A stretch of 64,000 nucleotides of DNA from Alkalicoccus luteus (GCA_052061695.1 JBPZEY010000003.1); one strand, 5' to 3'. Shown: positions 1 through 8,642, numbered from the stretch's first letter. Numbers and translations: made by a program. Notes: a model not told the origin generated them from the letters alone.

Positions 1-29
1 TTAAGGAGGGGTTTCTCATACACCTATAC

Positions 30-203
30 GTGAAAAACATACTATGGATTGCCTTGATCGTGCTTGCGACACTATTGTTTTTTTCCTTTGTCCTAAGGCT
101 GCCGTTCGGCATTGGACACATTGTAATGATACTTCTGGGAATATACGGCCTCATTAAAAATATGCTGGCCCTTCGAAAGGAAAACACGGTTCACCAACAG
201 TAA
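30..203 (+). CDS. small two-helix membrane protein, hypothetical
   Basis: A GTG-initiated reading frame of 57 codons encodes a mostly hydrophobic peptide with two likely membrane segments and a basic, polar tail (ending ENTVHQQ). An AAGGAGG box sits at positions 3-9, further than usual from the GTG, so translation may begin at a non-standard codon nearer the box or upstream of the window. It is followed at once by a strong hairpin terminator, which supports a real transcribed gene. No family is recognised. Confidence 0.5.
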   Translation: MKNILWIALIVLATLLFFSFVLRLPFGIGHIVMILLGIYGLIKNMLALRKENTVHQQ

Positions 204-212
204 CTGCTTCTG

Positions 213-245
213 AACGCTTCTTGATTATTCAAGAAGCGTTTAGTT
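213..245 (+). terminator. Rho-independent terminator
   Basis: A 12-bp perfect stem (213-224 with 229-240) with a TTAT loop is followed by a short T-containing tail. It lies 9 nt after the stop of the small membrane protein gene. Confidence 0.7.
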
Positions 246-340
246 GTTCATCTTCCATTCATATATGTTCGCTACGATTACCAGCATGAACAAGGACGGT
301 CTCTAGAACAAAAATACAAAAATGGCTGCAGGACCGGTCC

Positions 341-853
341 TTATCCTGTAGCCTGTGCCAAGATGCTTGATGCATCAGCGCTGCATTTTTCTTTTATGTT
401 GATTCGAATCCGTGACAACGGTAACGCTTCTGCTAGTTCTTTAATTCGGGCGAGCGCCTTCGGAACCCTTTCGGAAAAGAGAGGAAGCTGATTTGCGGGG
501 ATCGTTAGTGTGAGACAAAGCGTCACTCCCCCCTCATCTTCTTTCAGGAGATAGCTTTCCGTTTTTCCGGTCCATTCCTCCTCCCTCACGCCTGAGCCGC
601 TATCCTGCGTGTCTGCCTGATGATGAAAACGCACATACTCATGCGGGCGCAGCTCTTCGACGAGGCTTGTCACCCCGTAGCCGTTGACAGCGGAAATGAA
701 TTCGACCTCCCCGTTTTCTTCGAGCCTTCCCTTCATATATGTGCCCTCATCAATCAAGTTCGCCCAATCCCGAAACGACGTATCCTCCCACAAGACGTTC
801 CAGATATCTCTCTTATCCGCCTGAATAAGGATGGAAAAAGTATGAGTATCCAC
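341..853 (-). CDS. SRPBCC / AHSA1-like domain protein
   Basis: The 170-residue product has the START/SRPBCC (AHSA1, activator of Hsp90 ATPase homologue) pattern: an N-terminal beta strand then IWNVLWEDTSFRDWAN, a central run of strands around EFISAVNGYGVTS, and a long C-terminal helix (SERVPKALARIKELAEAL). Proteins of this fold bind hydrophobic ligands in a cavity and are often stress-related or of unknown role. The last ~20 residues extend past the usual helix end. It stands between two genes of the same strand with a ~40 nt gap to the GNAT gene upstream. The substrate cannot be inferred. Confidence 0.7.
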   Translation of the reverse strand: MDTHTFSILIQADKRDIWNVLWEDTSFRDWANLIDEGTYMKGRLEENGEVEFISAVNGYGVTSLVEELRPHEYVRFHHQADTQDSGSGVREEEWTGKTESYLLKEDEGGVTLCLTLTIPANQLPLFSERVPKALARIKELAEALPLSRIRINIKEKCSADASSILAQATG

Positions 854-894
854 GTTCAGTCCTCCTTCGTATTATTCGATACGCCTAAGAGCGT

Positions 895-1515
895 TTATTT
901 GTTTCCCCGCCTGATGCCGTTACGTTCATTTCTCATCTTCTCTGGCGGCTTCGTCATGCAGTACATCGTCACATCGCCGAGCTTCCCAGAGCCGGTCAAC
1001 GTAAAGCCAAGCCGTCTGTAGATTTCCACGTTCTGTTCGTTCTCCGTATCGAGCGCAATAGGATATGGGCCGGATGCTGCTAATTCGTCCACCGCCTGCA
1101 GCACACGCTTTCCGACTCCCTTGCCTCTGAGCGATGCGGCGACGCCGATCATCGTGATGTAGTAATGAGGTTCAGTTGGCAGGTGCTGCTTTTGAATGCG
1201 CTCATACTGCTGTGCAATCGGCAGGATTCGCCCAGGTAAACGAACGCCCAGCTTCATCATTTCAACAAGCAGCCTGAGGCGATTCATTACTGAAATCCGC
1301 CTTAAAGGTGCCGGCTTTTCCACAATAGCAGCAAAGCTAGGAACCGCCTCATCATCTGTCAGCAGCACACCGTCCAGCAGCTCGTTTCTTTTGATCAAAA
1401 ACGCAATCATCGCGGTCGCCTTTGTGTCCCATTCCTCGTCCTTAAACATCAGCTTAAAAAAGGGATCCTCTCGAAATGCTTGAGCTAATAACTGAACGAC
1501 TGGCTCGTGTTTCAT
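895..1515 (-). CDS. GNAT family N-acetyltransferase
   Basis: 206 residues. The acetyl-CoA binding motif A is visible at about residues 123-140 (ITMIGVAASLRGKGVGKRVL, of the R/Q-x-x-G-x-G/A type) and the later LDTENEQNVEIYRRLGF block is the classical GNAT C-terminal beta-alpha signature. The substrate is unknown. Its first codons overlap the end of the membrane-protein gene at 1454-2053 by about 60 nt, and both belong to an apparent TetR-controlled operon, so a resistance or detoxification role is possible but only inferred. Confidence 0.85.
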   Translation of the reverse strand: MKHEPVVQLLAQAFREDPFFKLMFKDEEWDTKATAMIAFLIKRNELLDGVLLTDDEAVPSFAAIVEKPAPLRRISVMNRLRLLVEMMKLGVRLPGRILPIAQQYERIQKQHLPTEPHYYITMIGVAASLRGKGVGKRVLQAVDELAASGPYPIALDTENEQNVEIYRRLGFTLTGSGKLGDVTMYCMTKPPEKMRNERNGIRRGNK

Positions 1516-2053
1516 AAGCTGCCTCCTTCGTAAATGAAATGGAAAAACTGATCAGCACTTTGCACACGTACAGCAGAAAAATCCCCGCTGCTAACGGAGC
1601 GATTCCGCTGAACGCAATCAGCATAAAGCCAATGCCTGCGAGTGCAAACGCCACAAGCGGCTGTTCCTGCTGCTCGCGCATTACGTTCAACAGCACAGCG
1701 CAGGCTGTCGTAAACGCCCAGAGGCCAATGCCGATCATAAGCGGCAGTTCAAGTGCCCAGGCGAGGATGATTGGCTGCACGTGAATCGCAATAAACACCC
1801 AGCGGCGTCTGGCCGAGCCTCCGTAAAAGCGGTCGGTTCCCGGTGTGACATTCGCCACGACACCACCGGCAATATCGATAAGGAGCACGAAAAGCACGAG
1901 CTGTTTCACGAAGGCCAGCTGGCTCCATGTTACATAGCCAAAAACGCCTGCCAAGAGCACGATTGTACCCGTAAACAGCATGATCACGAGCAGTGCCGTT
2001 TTAGACTGAACCTCGCCGAGAATCTCATGAAAAAAAGCCGGGATCCTTATCAC
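1454..2053 (-). CDS. integral membrane protein of a TetR-linked operon
   Basis: 199 residues with about six hydrophobic segments (for example TALLVIMLFTGTIVLLAGVF near residue 20). No transporter signature is recognised. The C-terminal ~25 residues are hydrophilic and are encoded in the overlap with the GNAT gene downstream. It follows the TetR gene by 49 nt, and that gap contains a 16-bp dyad like the one in the TetR promoter, so the regulator probably controls this gene too. The overlap suggests translational coupling to the acetyltransferase. Confidence 0.7.
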   Translation of the reverse strand: MIRIPAFFHEILGEVQSKTALLVIMLFTGTIVLLAGVFGYVTWSQLAFVKQLVLFVLLIDIAGGVVANVTPGTDRFYGGSARRRWVFIAIHVQPIILAWALELPLMIGIGLWAFTTACAVLLNVMREQQEQPLVAFALAGIGFMLIAFSGIAPLAAGIFLLYVCKVLISFSISFTKEAAYETRASRSVISSSISRGSLF

Positions 2054-2068
2054 GTGGCACCTCTATCC

Positions 2069-2084
2069 GACCGATCAAACGGTC
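2069..2084. promoter_or_regulatory. candidate TetR operator (second copy)
   Basis: A 16-bp dyad GACCG-N6-CGGTC lies in the 49-nt gap between the TetR gene and the membrane-protein gene. It has the same spacing as the dyad in the TetR promoter at 2719-2734. On the plus strand a T7 run follows, so it could double as a weak hairpin, but no plus-strand gene ends here. Confidence 0.55.
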
Positions 2085-2102
2085 TTTTTTTATCCGAACC
2101 GT

Positions 2103-2681
2103 TTACAGCAGCTGAAGCCAGCCCTTCACGTGCAGCGACCAGATTTCCTGCCAATCCTTCCGATCCGGTTCGAGCAAATAATGAATGCCGTAGCCGTCAA
2201 GCGTCACGACAATCATTTCTGCAACCTGATTCAGCTGCCGCTCCGGCTGCTGGCTGAAGAAGCGAAGCTGTCTGGCCACAGCGTCTATCATCTCTTCGTT
2301 GGATTGAAGCAGCACGTCGCGGTATTCAGGTGTGTACAGAGCCGCGTTCACATAGTGGAGCAGCGTCGTATAGGCAAGTGCTTCCTCGGTGGACGATCGA
2401 AAGATTTCTGCCCCTAATGCGTACAGGTACTCTTCCGCACTTTCATGCACCTGCGCCACCTCTTCCGACAGGTTTCTCGTAATCATGAGAAGCAGCTCCT
2501 GCAGCAGTTCATCAACGGAGCGAAAGTGGTGAAACACGCTGCTTTTACTAATCCCGGATGCGTCGGCCACTTTCTTGGCACTCACCCCCTGCAGTCCCTC
2601 AGTTGCCACAATCGCCATCGCAGTATCCAGAATACGCCTCTTCGTTTCACTTCCTTTTACCATACGTAAATCGTCGCGCAT
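2103..2681 (-). CDS. TetR/AcrR family transcriptional regulator
   Basis: 192 residues. The N-terminal helix-turn-helix is clear: ETKRRILDTAMAIVATEG then GVSAKKVADASGISKSSVFHHF at about residues 11-52, followed by an all-helical ligand domain. The ATG at 2681 is preferred because an AAGGAGG box ends 6 nt upstream. It heads a three-gene operon (regulator, membrane protein, GNAT). Two dyads of the form GACCG-N6-CGGTY, one over its own promoter and one before the next gene, point to autoregulation and control of the membrane protein. The inducer is unknown. Confidence 0.9.
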   Translation of the reverse strand: MRDDLRMVKGSETKRRILDTAMAIVATEGLQGVSAKKVADASGISKSSVFHHFRSVDELLQELLLMITRNLSEEVAQVHESAEEYLYALGAEIFRSSTEEALAYTTLLHYVNAALYTPEYRDVLLQSNEEMIDAVARQLRFFSQQPERQLNQVAEMIVVTLDGYGIHYLLEPDRKDWQEIWSLHVKGWLQLL

Positions 2682-2707
2682 CAAAGCCCTCCTTCATCGT
2701 TACGCTC

Positions 2708-2736
2708 AGTATATAATTAACCGTCCGACCGGTCAA
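2708..2736 (-). promoter_or_regulatory. TetR-operon promoter with overlapping operator
   Basis: On the minus strand TTGACC (2731-2736) and TATACT (2708-2713) are separated by exactly 17 nt. A 16-bp dyad GACCG-N6-CGGTT (2719-2734) covers the -35 box and most of the spacer, which suits a TetR-type repressor that blocks polymerase. Confidence 0.7.
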
Positions 2737-2986
2737 TCAGTTTATTAAAAGAATCGCGTCTTCAATTCTGCTGATGCACGAAATTTCGTCATTATCCAGT
2801 CTAAAGTACTCCTGCGATTGATTTACAGAATTGAATCTTTGATATGTCGGTTTTTCTTTCACTATCACATTCTTCCTGCTAGAAAGCAGATTAGTTATTC
2901 GTATAAAAAGGAATTCATCCTAAGGCTGCATCCTGCCGCTTCTTCAGGTGGGCCATCGAGCAAGAGAACGATTGGGGGAGGGTTGC

Positions 2987-3213
2987 ATGCGTTTTGCAGG
3001 TGTGTTGTTTATTATGATCGCAGCAGTTGGCTGGGGTTTGAGCGGTGGAATCGGGAACATTTTAATGGACCGGGTAAAAATCCAATCGTTATTTCCTTCT
3101 ATCGGGGCGCGATCGGACTCGTCTTTTTCATCGTCTGGTTATTCGCAAGTGCTTCACCAAAAAAAGCAGCCAAAGCAGCCTCCATGTTTAGGCACCAGTT
3201 TTCTTTAGGATAG
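2987..3213 (+). pseudogene. EamA/DMT transporter remnant (frameshifted, truncated)
   Basis: The ATG at 2987 follows a GGGGGAGGG box and starts a typical EamA N-terminus (MRFAGVLFIMIAAVGWGLSG, first membrane helix). Around 3074 the family pattern continues only in another frame (NPIVISFYRGAIGLVFFIVW, second helix), so a one-base frameshift has occurred. The frame then stops at 3213, after about 70 of the ~300 residues usual for drug/metabolite transporters. The rest of the gene is absent, so this is a decayed 5' end. Confidence 0.8.
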
Positions 3214-3248
3214 GACATTACAACACAACGAATATTCTGTCACCTTTC

Positions 3249-3277
3249 TTGACAATCCGATAAGTGCGTTGTAAAGT
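3249..3277 (+). promoter_or_regulatory. candidate promoter of the methyltransferase gene
   Basis: TTGACA (3249-3254), a 17-nt spacer and TAAAGT (3272-3277) lie about 80 nt before the start of the homocysteine methyltransferase. A GGGATATCCC palindrome flanked by GTGC/GCAC follows directly and could be an operator. Confidence 0.5.
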
Positions 3278-3356
3278 GCGGGATATCCCATTTGCACGAT
3301 CAGGTATATGGAGATCATTACGATCATGGAATGAATATAGAAATGAGGGAATGCAC

Positions 3357-4409
3357 ATGGCGAAGCGAAGCTTGGAACAGCGGCTGCAGGACGGAACCGT
3401 CGTAGCCGGAGAAGGATATTTATTTGAACTGGAGCGAAGAGGTTATCTGCAGGCCGGCTCATTCGTGCCGGAGGTCGCACTGGAGAATCCAGAGGCACTG
3501 AAGCAGACGTACCGCGACTTTATGAACGCCGGATCAGACGTCGTTCTCGCGTTTACGTACAACGCCCACCGGGAGAAAATGCGGATTATCGGCAAGGAGG
3601 ATGTGCTGGAACCTCTCAATCGGCAGGCGATCCGCCTTGCAAAAGAAGTCGCCAAGGAGCATCCGACAGAAGAGGCGCTCGTTGCCGGAAACATTTCCAA
3701 CACGAACATCTTTGACCCGAATGATCAGGAATCCGTTGATAAAGTGCGGAGCATGTTCGCCGAAATGATCGGCTGGTGCAAAGAAGAAGGCGTCGACTAT
3801 GTGAACGGCGAAACGTTTTACTACCACGGAGAAGCCGTCGTCGCGCTCGAGGAAATTCAAAAGCAGGGTCTTCCGGCCGTGATTACGATGGGTCTCATGG
3901 GAGAAAACATCCTGCGTGACGGGTACACGGTTGAGGAATCGTGCCGCATGCTTTCCGAAAAAGGTGCGCTCGTCGTAGGTATGAACTGCTTCCGCGGACC
4001 AAATACGATGCAGCCGTATCTCGAGAAGATCCGCAGCGAGGTTGACGGATATGTTGCCGGTCTGCCGGTGCCGTACCGCACGACCGAGGAGCACCCGACG
4101 TTTTTCAACCTGCCGGACGGCGGCTGCAGCTGCCACCTGCCGACGGAAACCACCTTTCCGACGTCGCTCGATCCGCTTTACCACAACCGCTACGAAATTG
4201 CGGCCTGGGCGAAGGAAGCCAAGGATCTCGGCATCAACTATATCGGCCTGTGCTGCGGTGCTTCACCTGCGATGCTTCGTGAAGTGGCAGAAGCCGCAGG
4301 CCAGGAAGCGATTAACTCCAAGTATTCCCCGGACATGGAGAAGCACTTCCTCTTCGGGAAAGACGAAACGCTTAACAAACAGAACCTGGACTACCGCAAT
4401 AAAGCATAA
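3357..4409 (+). CDS. betaine/homocysteine S-methyltransferase-like protein
   Basis: 350 residues from the ATG at 3357, which has a GAGGG box at a usable distance. The homocysteine-binding (Pfam S-methyl_trans) barrel is clear: GAGDGY-like start (VVAGEGYLFELERRGYL), VNGETFYYHGEA, GMNCFRGP and the zinc-ligand pair GLCCGASP near residue 300. The three zinc cysteines of the family are therefore present. Such enzymes move a methyl group from betaine or another donor to homocysteine to make methionine; the donor here is inferred from the overall BHMT-like pattern. It is monocistronic, with its own promoter and terminator. Confidence 0.85.
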   Translation: MAKRSLEQRLQDGTVVAGEGYLFELERRGYLQAGSFVPEVALENPEALKQTYRDFMNAGSDVVLAFTYNAHREKMRIIGKEDVLEPLNRQAIRLAKEVAKEHPTEEALVAGNISNTNIFDPNDQESVDKVRSMFAEMIGWCKEEGVDYVNGETFYYHGEAVVALEEIQKQGLPAVITMGLMGENILRDGYTVEESCRMLSEKGALVVGMNCFRGPNTMQPYLEKIRSEVDGYVAGLPVPYRTTEEHPTFFNLPDGGCSCHLPTETTFPTSLDPLYHNRYEIAAWAKEAKDLGINYIGLCCGASPAMLREVAEAAGQEAINSKYSPDMEKHFLFGKDETLNKQNLDYRNKA

Positions 4410-4419
4410 CGAAAACCAC

Positions 4420-4454
4420 CAGTCTTCCGAGAGATTCGGGAGGCTGATTTTTTG
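4420..4454 (+). terminator. Rho-independent terminator
   Basis: An 11-bp stem (4420-4430 with 4436-4446, two G-T pairs) with a 5-nt loop and a T6 run follows the methyltransferase gene. Confidence 0.8.
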
Positions 4455-4701
4455 ATAGGCCCTACTAGTCCAAGCTGAAGGAGCTTGGACTTAAAAGATA
4501 CGCAGTTATAATGAATGGAAAAGCCGTCGACTAATCCCCTCACCTGCCTACAGCGTTCGTTTCTTTTCCATTTACAACTTTCACTCTAGCTGGATAATTA
4601 GTGAAAAAATGGGAACTTACTTTGTGATTGATGCGTATAGAAATAGAGATAAACAATCATACAAACAAACAAACAAAACGACTGAAACTGAGGTGATGGA
4701 C

Positions 4702-5007
4702 ATGCTCGGCTACTTGATTCGAATGGTTTCCACGATGGCGGTTGGCGCCTTGATATTAACTGGCGTATGGTACATGACGGACTTTGCCTGGCAAAATATC
4801 ATGTTTGTCGGCGGCTCCATCATGGCGTTAATCTGCATCGGAGGAGGTAACGGTGCCATGATGGCAGGCAGCGCGGTTCACTCCATGTCCACTGTAGACG
4901 ATATTAAAACCCAAAAACGCGATTACCCGGCAGCACTCAACCCCTACTTCGTCGGCATGGTGTTACTCACACTTAGCGTCATCCCATTAGATATGTATTT
5001 TCGTTGA
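4702..5007 (+). CDS. small membrane protein, hypothetical
   Basis: 101 residues from the ATG at 4702, chosen because a GAGGTGAT box lies 6 nt upstream; an earlier ATG at 4696 touches the box. Three hydrophobic stretches are visible (start, GGSIMALICIGGG region, and GMVLLTLSVIPLDMYF at the end). No family is recognised. A ~20 bp piece of its 3' end (encoding IPLDMY) recurs at about 8408-8430, beyond the DUF4349 gene, which hints at past rearrangement of this locus. Confidence 0.6.
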   Translation: MLGYLIRMVSTMAVGALILTGVWYMTDFAWQNIMFVGGSIMALICIGGGNGAMMAGSAVHSMSTVDDIKTQKRDYPAALNPYFVGMVLLTLSVIPLDMYFR

Positions 5008-5059
5008 GTGAAGATTGAAATCTCTTGAATAACGCAAACATTATCCAGGTGCTTTACAG

Positions 5060-5432
5060 GTGCTGCTGGATGAAGGTTCGTATAAGTGTGTCCTAATTTG
5101 ATTGTCCTGCTGCCTAGTGGTTGGATGAGGTAAATTCTCAGGGAAGCGCAGATAAAAGCAGTATATCTCTTACCGAAAACAGCAGCACCGTCCGGTTAAT
5201 GAACGGGGCTGCTTCCATTTTTAATTCTGATTAACCTGCTTCTTCTTTTTCTTGCGACGAGCAGCCTAGTACATCACGCCTGCAATCAATGCAAGCGGGA
5301 CGAGCACCGGTGATAATCCTATAAGAAAAACAGTCACTCCGGAGAAAGCCGAAAGCAGGAAGTTGACCGTCGTCATAAACAGGCTCTGCGCTCGCTCAAA
5401 CGTATTCAGCGATTCCTGGTCCTGTATCTGAA
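5060..5432. repeat. segmental duplication, copy A
   Basis: This stretch is closely similar to 7158-7565. It carries the intergenic tail, the terminator hairpin and the 3' end of a DUF4349-type gene. Relative to copy B it has lost about 36 bp between two CCTGTA repeats at its right end, as expected from slippage. Confidence 0.85.
5221..5432 (-). pseudogene. DUF4349 lipoprotein gene, 3'-end remnant
   Basis: Translation of the minus strand gives the C-terminal membrane helix and basic tail of the intact DUF4349 protein at 7320-8306 (SLNTFERAQSLFMTTVNF, then a conserved helix). The 5' three quarters are missing, and a TAG replaces the Trp codon that follows GVMY in the intact copy. It is a duplicated, dead fragment. 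Confidence 0.85.
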
Positions 5433-5466
5433 GCATCCAGAACTTGGACACCAAGGAATTTTAAAT

Positions 5467-5500
5467 AGAAGCACGCGCCTAATTGGTGCGTGCTTCTTTC
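5467..5500 (+). terminator. terminator-like hairpin
   Basis: A 13-bp stem (5467-5479 with 5485-5497, one G-T pair) has a TAATT loop and a short TTTC tail. It lies just beyond duplication copy A, with no intact gene directly upstream. Confidence 0.5.
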
Positions 5501-5664
5501 GGGAGTTGGATCAAATATAATATTGAGAGCATTTTCCCGGAAAGCGATTTTGAAGACATAAGCAGCTGACTGCGGCTTATTCAGAATTCATTACTTTTTC
5601 GAAAGCCTGGTCCCGACCGCCTGCTGGATCACTCAACATTACATAAAGACGTCTCTTGAGAGTC

Positions 5665-6282
5665 CTATATAATATTAGCCACGAAAAAAATCAGTCCCGC
5701 CGGAATTACGAGGGAAGTAATGACCGCATAAATGATGGTGACAGTTTTATGGTGCTTTCCCACATAGTAATGGACGAGAGAAACGGATAATGTGATATAG
5801 ATTATCACGGCACCAAGCATTAACAGGATACCGAACTGGTGCAAATACGGCTGGAATGTATCCATCAATGAGTAAAAGTAAAGACCGGCCGCATACAGTA
5901 TGAATGTAGGTATTAGGATGGCTGAATAGTCACTGAACATTTTGGCAAAGATTTTTGAGCTGCGGCCCCACTTATGATTGATGCCGCTGAATACATAAAA
6001 ATGCACGACCATGACGGGAGCGAGAAACAGAAAGGAAAAGAGGCCTAAATAGACCACAAGAAGTCCCATGCCGGCATATTGATTTTGTGCGCTTCCATCA
6101 TACATCAGCGGCAGGTACAGAATATAAGCGGCAAAAACTACAGTGGCCGCTAAACAAAGTAGCAGCAGGACATTCTTCCAGGCAGATATATACATATCAC
6201 TGCTCATAATTTTGTGCGGCTGTACCGCTGCCCGTTTAAAAAATGAACCAATGCTTACAGAATTGCTTTCTTCTGTACTCAT
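5665..6282 (-). CDS. multi-helix membrane protein (YIP1-like topology)
   Basis: 205 residues from the ATG at 6282 (AGAGGTG box, 6 nt spacing). After a ~35-residue hydrophilic N-terminus come five or six membrane segments, with a conserved-looking loop INHKWGRSSKIFAKMFSDYSA. The arrangement recalls the YIP1/DUF1282 families, but this is only a topological impression. It appears monocistronic, and the nearest neighbours on both sides are pseudogenes. Confidence 0.6.
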   Translation of the reverse strand: MSTEESNSVSIGSFFKRAAVQPHKIMSSDMYISAWKNVLLLLCLAATVVFAAYILYLPLMYDGSAQNQYAGMGLLVVYLGLFSFLFLAPVMVVHFYVFSGINHKWGRSSKIFAKMFSDYSAILIPTFILYAAGLYFYSLMDTFQPYLHQFGILLMLGAVIIYITLSVSLVHYYVGKHHKTVTIIYAVITSLVIPAGLIFFVANII

Positions 6283-6678
6283 CCCCATCACCTCTTCGCA
6301 GTATATCTATTTATTTTCAGATACATTTCCAGTGCCGGATCCACTGATTTATGAGAATAAGTCGTGTTCATCCATCATCGGTCCGTGATGCTTTTTTAGT
6401 ACTCAGGAAAATCCGTATCGATAATTAAATATTTTCAATATATCCACCTAGACATGCGTATCGTCAGACACCTGAAACTATCGGTCTCTAAAAAGATGTA
6501 CGATTCCCTTATCTGACATACCTAATAGACGCTGCCAACTTGTGTATGATGACTTGATACATGCACAACCTGATGCCCATTATATAGAAAATCATGGAAT
6601 TTACAACGGCACTAACCTATAGTTTTATGTAAATTAATCCTTTTATTAAAAGATTAAATTAAAAAAAGGGAGATTAAT

Positions 6679-7171
6679 GTGGAGACTCATGTGAGCTTAA
6701 CAGCCTATCAACATGAATGGATTCATTCATTTGAACGAGAAAAGGGCACAAAAAAAGGTTTTAAGAGACAAGGCCCTATTCATCAAACATGTTGGGAGTA
6801 CGTCGATCTCCGGCATGAAGGCCAAGCCGATCATTGATATACTAGCCGTCGTCCAGGAATTGGCTGATTTAGACCAGACTACGATGAATCGTTTACAAAT
6901 AAATGGATATGAACATGTTCCTAAAGATGTATGGCAGGAACGATTGTTTTTCCGAAAAGGTCCATGGGGAAACGGCAGTCACCACCTGCACTTTCTGAAA
7001 GCAAACGATGCTGAATAGAAACATTTGATTCTGTTCAAAGAATTTCTTAATGAACACTCCTTCTATGCAGATGAATACAGGCAACTAAAAGAACAGCTGG
7101 CCGTAAATAATGAGCGCTCGGACTATTCAAAAATGAAAGGGTCCAGTCACTTATCGTGTGCTGCTGGATGA
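6679..7171 (+). pseudogene. GrpB/UPF0157 family gene with frameshift and nonsense codon
   Basis: A GTG at 6679 with a good AAAGGGAGA box starts VETHVSLTAYQHEWIHSFE, the GrpB N-terminus. At an A7 run near 6750 the family sequence moves to another frame (VLRDKALFIKHVGSTSISGM, then AKPIIDILAVV and HHLHFL). A TAG at 7016 interrupts it, but the same frame continues beyond with KHLILFKEFLNEHSFYADEY, so a Trp codon probably mutated. The 3' end runs into duplication copy B, which has replaced the last codons. Confidence 0.8.
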
Positions 7172-7565
7172 AGATTCGTACAGGTGTCTCCTGATTTGAA
7201 TTTACTGCTGCGAAGTGGTCGGATGAGGTAAATTCTCAAGGAAGCGCAGATAAATGCAGCAAATCCCTTACCGGAAAACAGCACCCCCGTCCGGTTAATG
7301 AACGGGGCTGCTTCCATTCTTATTCCTGATTGACCTGCTTCTTCTTTTTCGTGCGACGGGAAGCCCAGTACATCACGCCTGCAATCAATGCAAGCGGGAC
7401 GAGCACCGGTGATAATCCGATAAGGAAGACAGTCACGCCAGAGAAAGCCGAAAGCAGGAAGTTGACGGTCGTCATAAACAGGCTCTGCGCTCGCTCAAAC
7501 GTATTCAGCGATTCCTGGTCCTGTAGCTGGTCCACGTGCACTGCACGTTCCTGTATCTGAATCGT
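7158..7565. repeat. segmental duplication, copy B (parental side)
   Basis: Matches 5060-5432. Copy B contains the intact 3' end and terminator of the DUF4349 gene, so it is probably the source. Its left edge truncates the GrpB pseudogene. Confidence 0.85.
7275..7312 (-). terminator. Rho-independent terminator of the DUF4349 gene
   Basis: On the minus strand an AGCAGCCCCGT/ACGGGGGTGCT stem is followed by GTTTTCC, directly after the stop of the lipoprotein gene. The duplicated copy is at about 5177-5213. Confidence 0.7.
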
Positions 7566-8306
7566 CACCGTCGAGTAGGCAACTTGATTTTCCAGATAGT
7601 TCATTCTGCCGGTCACGCGTTCGATTTCACTTTGCACCTCGTCCAAATCCTGAGAAATGGCAAGCAGATCCTCCGTCGTATCCGCATCTTCCAGAAAGCT
7701 CAGCAGCCGCTCCTCCACCGCTTCCTGGGCACGAAGTTCGGATTCCAGATCGACGTACTCTTCGGATACATCATTGCCGCTCGTGGAACGTTCTAGTACT
7801 GTCGCACTTGCAGACTCCAGCTCCTGCAAAAACGGATGGAAATCCTCCTGCGGAATCCGGACCACCATGCGGCCGCTACGCTCTTCGTTTTCTCCCGCCT
7901 GCTGCACATTGGACTCGACTACATATCCGCCTCTGGCATCGACCTGCTCCTGAATAGTTGCCTGCATCGTGTCAAAATCATTCACTTCGACGGAAATCTC
8001 TCCATTATAAATCACCATCTGTCCCGTCTGATCAGCAGTCGGCGCTTCCTCGATCTCCGGAAACGCTTCCTGGTCCGCGTCCTCATCTGCCGGGGCATTC
8101 GCTGCTTCTTCGTTGGAGTCCACAAGACCGCCGCCATTATCCCCAGCCTCTTCGGTATTCCGATTATCAGAAGCCTGATTATCATCCACCTGATTCATGC
8201 ACGCACCCAGAATGACCAGCACCGCTGTCATAAGAAGGAAAAACACAAGCCTTTTTCTTCGCAAAAGAAAAACCCCCATTCTGTGTCTTCTTACCTTGTT
8301 AGTCAT
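7320..8306 (-). CDS. DUF4349 domain-containing lipoprotein
   Basis: 328 residues. A basic N-terminus and hydrophobic stretch end in a lipobox (VILGAC, Cys36), so the protein should be lipid-anchored outside the membrane. An acidic, Asn/Glu/Asp-rich linker follows, then the DUF4349 core (MVIYNGEISVEVNDFDTMQ through GYVVESN and MVVRIPQEDFHPFLQEL), a coiled coil (residues ~190-250), a membrane helix and a basic tail. Members may sense envelope conditions, but the function is not established. It is monocistronic, with a damaged partial copy at 5221-5432. Confidence 0.85.
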   Translation of the reverse strand: MTNKVRRHRMGVFLLRRKRLVFFLLMTAVLVILGACMNQVDDNQASDNRNTEEAGDNGGGLVDSNEEAANAPADEDADQEAFPEIEEAPTADQTGQMVIYNGEISVEVNDFDTMQATIQEQVDARGGYVVESNVQQAGENEERSGRMVVRIPQEDFHPFLQELESASATVLERSTSGNDVSEEYVDLESELRAQEAVEERLLSFLEDADTTEDLLAISQDLDEVQSEIERVTGRMNYLENQVAYSTVTIQIQERAVHVDQLQDQESLNTFERAQSLFMTTVNFLLSAFSGVTVFLIGLSPVLVPLALIAGVMYWASRRTKKKKQVNQE

Positions 8307-8474
8307 GAAAACAACAGGGTAAGTTACAAAAAATGGAGGTGAGTCTTAGTGAGCTATGTAAACGCTAAATTAGAAAGTAATTAAAAACAATTAATAGAGA
8401 GCAGCATTCCATTAGATATGTATTTGCGTATAGAAATTGATGAAACAGCAAAAGTTAAATGAATAATTTGATAA

Positions 8475-8506
8475 AAACCAGCCGCTTTTAAAGCGCAGCT
8501 GGTTTG
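8475..8506 (+). terminator. hairpin, terminator-like
   Basis: AAACCAGC pairs with GCTGGTTT around an inner CGCTTT/AAAGCG stem. It lies at the junction between moderate-GC backbone and the AT-rich island. Confidence 0.5.
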
Positions 8507-8507
8507 A

Positions 8508-8642
8508 GATTCGCATAAGTGGGATTATGTTAAGCAAATAGTAGATTATCGTCAAGAAAAGGGGATTGCAAATTCACAAATACCTAACGATTTACCTTAT
8601 AATAGATCATATATCAAATTAGGAGATGAAGATTTTTGTTAA
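8508..8642 (+). pseudogene. 3'-end remnant of an unknown gene
   Basis: An open frame with no good start codon encodes 44 residues (DSHKWDYVKQIVDYRQEKG, later NDLPYNRSYIKLGDEDFC). Its stop overlaps the TTG start of the nuclease gene, as in a translationally coupled operon. It is probably the last codons of a gene whose body was lost when the island boundary formed. I do not recognise the family. Confidence 0.4.

Noticed and set aside
3534..4184. 216-residue minus-strand frame inside the methyltransferase gene
   Set aside because: Shadow of the GC-biased coding strand; no ribosome site.
5266..5454. Independent 62-residue membrane protein
   Set aside because: It is the duplicated C-terminus of the DUF4349 protein, lacks a ribosome site and ends at a mutated Trp codon.
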